From the NCBI GenBank assembly GCA_022361095.1, contig JAKSBO010000038.1, forward strand, positions 1 to 9,884: a stretch of 9,884 nt of DNA. The letters are read 5' to 3'. Positions 9,001 to 9,884 of this stretch are shown piece by piece. The position numbers and the translations under genes were made by a program. The notes under the pieces were generated by a model that did no database searches, was not told where the DNA came from, and was given only the letters and a program-made list of their open reading frames with translations. How positions within the stretch are numbered: position 1 is the stretch's first letter; each line of letters opens with the position of its first letter. Origin of the DNA: Desulfobacterales bacterium (GTDB lineage Bacteria; Desulfobacterota; Desulfobacteria; Desulfobacterales; Desulfobacteraceae).

Positions 9001-9593
9001 CGATCACCCTTGCCCCCATTATCGTCTATACCGGAAGAGACCTGTCATTTGAAGAGGAGGCGATTCTCAGACGGTATTCGGAATCCATCATCATTAAGGG
9101 GGTAAAATCCGAAGAACGGCTTTTGGATGAGACCGCCCTGTTTCTGAACCGCATGGAAAAAGACCTGCCGCCGGGGAAAAAACAGATGTCCACAAAAATC
9201 CATAACAGCGACCAGATGTTAGACGGCAAGACCGTACTTCTGGTGGATGATGACATGCGCAACGTGTTTGCACTGGCCAAAGTGCTTTCTGAAAAAAAAA
9301 TGATGGTGTTAAAGGCGGAGAACGGACAAAAGGCCGTTGAGATGATAAAAAACAATGCCAATATTGACCTGGTGCTCATGGACATCATGATGCCCGTTAT
9401 GGATGGGTATAAAGCCATGGAGGAAATTCGAAAAGATTCAAAATTTTCCCGCCTCCCCATCATTGCCCTGACGGCGAAGGCCATGAAGCAGGACAAAAAC
9501 GACTGCATTGCGGCAGGGGCCAATGACTACCTGACCAAGCCCGTGGACATCGACCGCCTTTTGTCCATGATGCGGGTCTGGTTATATAAGTAG
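6024..9593 (+). CDS. Large hybrid histidine kinase (dCache-like sensor, HAMP, GAF, coiled coil, HisKA, HATPase, REC, REC)
   Basis: 1189 residues; AGAGG at 6015-6019 is 4 bases before ATG 6024. Order: TM1 about 11-32; extracytoplasmic region about 33-285 with two PAS-like strands pairs (SMTVTNASGKPLLKV and GYLYVLDEQGEIVLYP), suggesting dCache; TM2 about 286-309; HAMP about 310-360; GAF about 375-520; coiled coil about 522-620; HisKA with MSHELRTP and phospho-acceptor His633; HATPase with Asn749/Asn753, DTGIG from Asp793 and GGTGLGL from Gly822; REC1 with Asp930/Asp931, Asp973 and Lys1025; REC2 with Asp1075, Asp1120 and Lys1172. Catalytic residues of kinase and both receivers are present. There is no Hpt, so the phosphoryl group must leave by another protein, or the receivers tune the kinase. 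The exported binding protein just upstream may present ligand to the dCache region (inference). The downstream CheR gene points to a link with methylation-type regulation. Confidence 0.95.
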   Translation: MNWWNKISAKITLAIFFMAVVPLGGFGIISIAKIRSALLTSVSRTNFAAAKRAGETIEAAVHDTIVNSRMIIENNGFENQEPYDREWTLQLMLKSFPQISSMTVTNASGKPLLKVTKEDTYTPGEIENNQHKKTDFHTLKSKQRVRSISRGSHGFLLLPVDLFFINPLARENSFALTLEINMNRLLENISDQHMLNAGYLYVLDEQGEIVLYPDKSIALAREKAVYNPLAGLFVQGKKVPVTLARHRNRDNTPVVSNACVTGQPRLLVVVEQPASKAMASADLIIKWQIMTMTAVVLVSALLSFYFVLKLSRPVKKLEEGVTLISKGELDVYIPIFSSDEIGNVTKTFNEMAANLKQAKKKDSNLLWIEQGISRLEAILRKEQAFNQSCSELINFLCGHIQSHIGLLYILTHENRFKAVAGFAVSPDHGATAQFGYGEGLTGQCASEKKIRYLEALPETFFTVCSGLGEMPPRQLAIIPLIFNDKVEGILELGTLQTFTEVDKQFLQKAADRIGAALNAARSAQEQNRLLRKTKNQKQALVKQQEELQAANEELEEQTQRLTASEDQLRQQQQELQASNEELEEKTQFLERHKIQIEEKNRALEQMQAELTKKAEDLYLSSKYKSEFLANMSHELRTPLNSLLLLAKILSENKGNNLNQDQVESAQVIFSSGTDLLNMINQILDLSKIEAGKMTLNLCEIQVPELARNLEVTFAHMAQEKNLELDVRVDPDCLPSIFSDFERVRQVLKNLMANAVKFTSQGGIYVIFYKPEHNVVYQNRSLAGTDIMAVSIRDTGIGIAEDKQTLIFEAFQQSEGGISRKYGGTGLGLSICKELSKLLGGEIHLQSVPEKGATFTLYLPAGTDPKEQTIEKEALSAHRLPGYPLAGAKGTKTLPDISTESQARRPDDRDKITAESESVLIKSKSLLIVEDDAAQQKIIKRLLAGRDIAIDKAPSGKKALAAVKSKIYDCIILDLGLPDMTGFELLEALTNDNSITLAPIIVYTGRDLSFEEEAILRRYSESIIIKGVKSEERLLDETALFLNRMEKDLPPGKKQMSTKIHNSDQMLDGKTVLLVDDDMRNVFALAKVLSEKKMMVLKAENGQKAVEMIKNNANIDLVLMDIMMPVMDGYKAMEEIRKDSKFSRLPIIALTAKAMKQDKNDCIAAGANDYLTKPVDIDRLLSMMRVWLYK
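7647..7782 (+). repeat. Coding repeat: 28-residue duplicated coiled-coil unit in the large kinase
   Basis: Within the coiled coil between GAF and HisKA, QQEELQAANEELEEQT (from residue 543) recurs as QQQELQASNEELEEKT (from residue 571). The period of 28 residues equals four heptads, so the helix can keep a continuous register through both copies. The DNA copies differ at several synonymous positions, so the duplication is old or selected at protein level. Such a signalling helix is common in hybrid kinases of this type; it transmits sensor and GAF state to the dimer helices. Confidence 0.8.
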
Positions 9594-9598
9594 AGGCT

Positions 9599-9726
9599 GA
9601 ACGAAAAGTCACCCGCCTGCCGTGTTGCTGCACAAAGCTGCCAAACTATAAGATCGGGCCTCATGTACTGATGTACGCTCCGGTTTCAGCTTTGCTTGCA
9701 CCACGCATCTGGGCAATTTTTCGTCC
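9599..9726. repeat. Imperfect long inverted repeat (hairpin-forming, MITE- or REP-like)
   Basis: The left arm 9599-9640 begins GAACGAAAA and ends CAAAGCTG. The right arm 9687-9726, read on the minus strand, begins GGACGAAAA and also ends CAAAGCTG. Aligned with two small gaps, most positions agree, including CCC, TGC and GTG blocks. The 46-base centre contains two GTAC palindromes. In RNA this would fold into one long stem between the kinase and cheR. No transposase and no clear target-site duplication are seen. It may be a dispersed extragenic palindrome or miniature element, or a processing or attenuation structure inside the operon. Open frames across it are chance. Confidence 0.7.
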
Positions 9727-9737
9727 AAACACGAAGT

Positions 9738-9743
9738 AAGAGG
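9738..9743 (+). promoter_or_regulatory. Ribosome binding site of cheR-like gene
   Basis: AAGAGG ends 8 bases before ATG 9752, just outside the right arm of the inverted repeat, so the site should stay accessible when the stem folds. Confidence 0.6.
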
Positions 9744-9751
9744 TTGTACCC

Positions 9752-9884
9752 ATGGAAACCACAGAACTTGAAAAACTGGAGGTAAACCTGCTGCTTGAAG
9801 CCGTATTTCAGCGATATGGACACGATTTTCGCCAGTATGCCAGGGCGTCTGTTCATCGGCGGATCAACAACATAAGAAACCATG
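9752..9884 (+). CDS. CheR-type protein-glutamate methyltransferase, N-terminal part, cut by window end
   Basis: The 44 visible residues run from ATG 9752 off the window. They contain LLLEAVFQRYGHDFRQYA followed by RASVHRRI, the pattern of the all-alpha N-terminal domain of CheR (a short helix, YG-DF-YA, then an Arg-rich helix with RRI). The catalytic SAM-binding domain lies outside. CheR enzymes methylate glutamates on chemoreceptor helices. No chemoreceptor, CheA or CheW gene is seen here; the gene follows a double-REC hybrid kinase after 158 bases that hold the inverted repeat. In many Proteobacteria and Desulfobacterota, CheR and CheB stand beside hybrid kinases in clusters not tied to a flagellar locus, so a non-chemotaxis role is possible. 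The short length makes the call good but not certain. Confidence 0.75.
   Translation, partial: METTELEKLEVNLLLEAVFQRYGHDFRQYARASVHRRINNIRNH

Noticed and set aside
9292..9300. Nine-A run in the large kinase (another at 7363-7371), possible slippage site
   Set aside because: Both lie in intact reading frame inside well-conserved domains, and Lys-rich A runs are frequent in these genes; nothing suggests programmed slippage.
9686..9883. Minus-strand open frame at the window end
   Set aside because: It crosses the inverted repeat and the cheR start in antisense; the + strand has a good ribosome site and clear CheR text.

Overview
The window looks like a signal-transduction region from a Desulfobacterota-type bacterium (Desulfobacterales such as Desulfobacter or Desulfobacterium relatives). 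That placement is an inference from protein style and roughly even base composition, not from a marker gene. All intact genes are on the + strand. No rRNA, tRNA, CRISPR array, transposase gene or phage gene was seen.

Layout: (1) 1-846 is the 3' part of a periplasmic solute-binding protein of the branched-chain amino acid receptor type (Peripla_BP_6). (2) 839-3454, overlapping it by 8 bases, is a membrane-bound hybrid histidine kinase with HisKA, HATPase, REC and Hpt domains. (3) 3443-3735 on the minus strand holds the decayed remains of another hybrid kinase: an ATPase N-box piece, the start of a REC domain and the end of a REC domain, with the middle parts lost and one frameshift. (4) 3746-4023 is non-coding and probably carries the promoter of the next operon. 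(5) 4024-4950 is a solute-binding-like protein of the NMT1/NrtA class with no export signal. (6) 4972-6012 is an exported ABC_sub_bind (PF04392) type binding protein. (7) 6024-9593 is a very large hybrid kinase with a dCache-like sensor, HAMP, GAF, coiled coil, HisKA, HATPase and two REC domains. (8) 9599-9726 is an imperfect inverted repeat of about 128 bp. (9) From 9752 to the window end is the start of a CheR-type methyltransferase gene.

The common thread is binding proteins placed directly beside sensor kinases, with no ABC permease or ATPase gene in view. The simplest reading is two sensory modules: 1-3454 (binding protein plus phosphorelay kinase with its own Hpt) and 4024 onward (two binding proteins plus a double-REC kinase plus CheR). 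In each, the binding proteins would report ligand to the kinase rather than feed a transporter. The ligands and the final outputs cannot be read from this window; no DNA-binding response regulator is present. The least expected items are the mosaic kinase remnant on the minus strand, the inverted repeat before cheR, and the leaderless binding protein.
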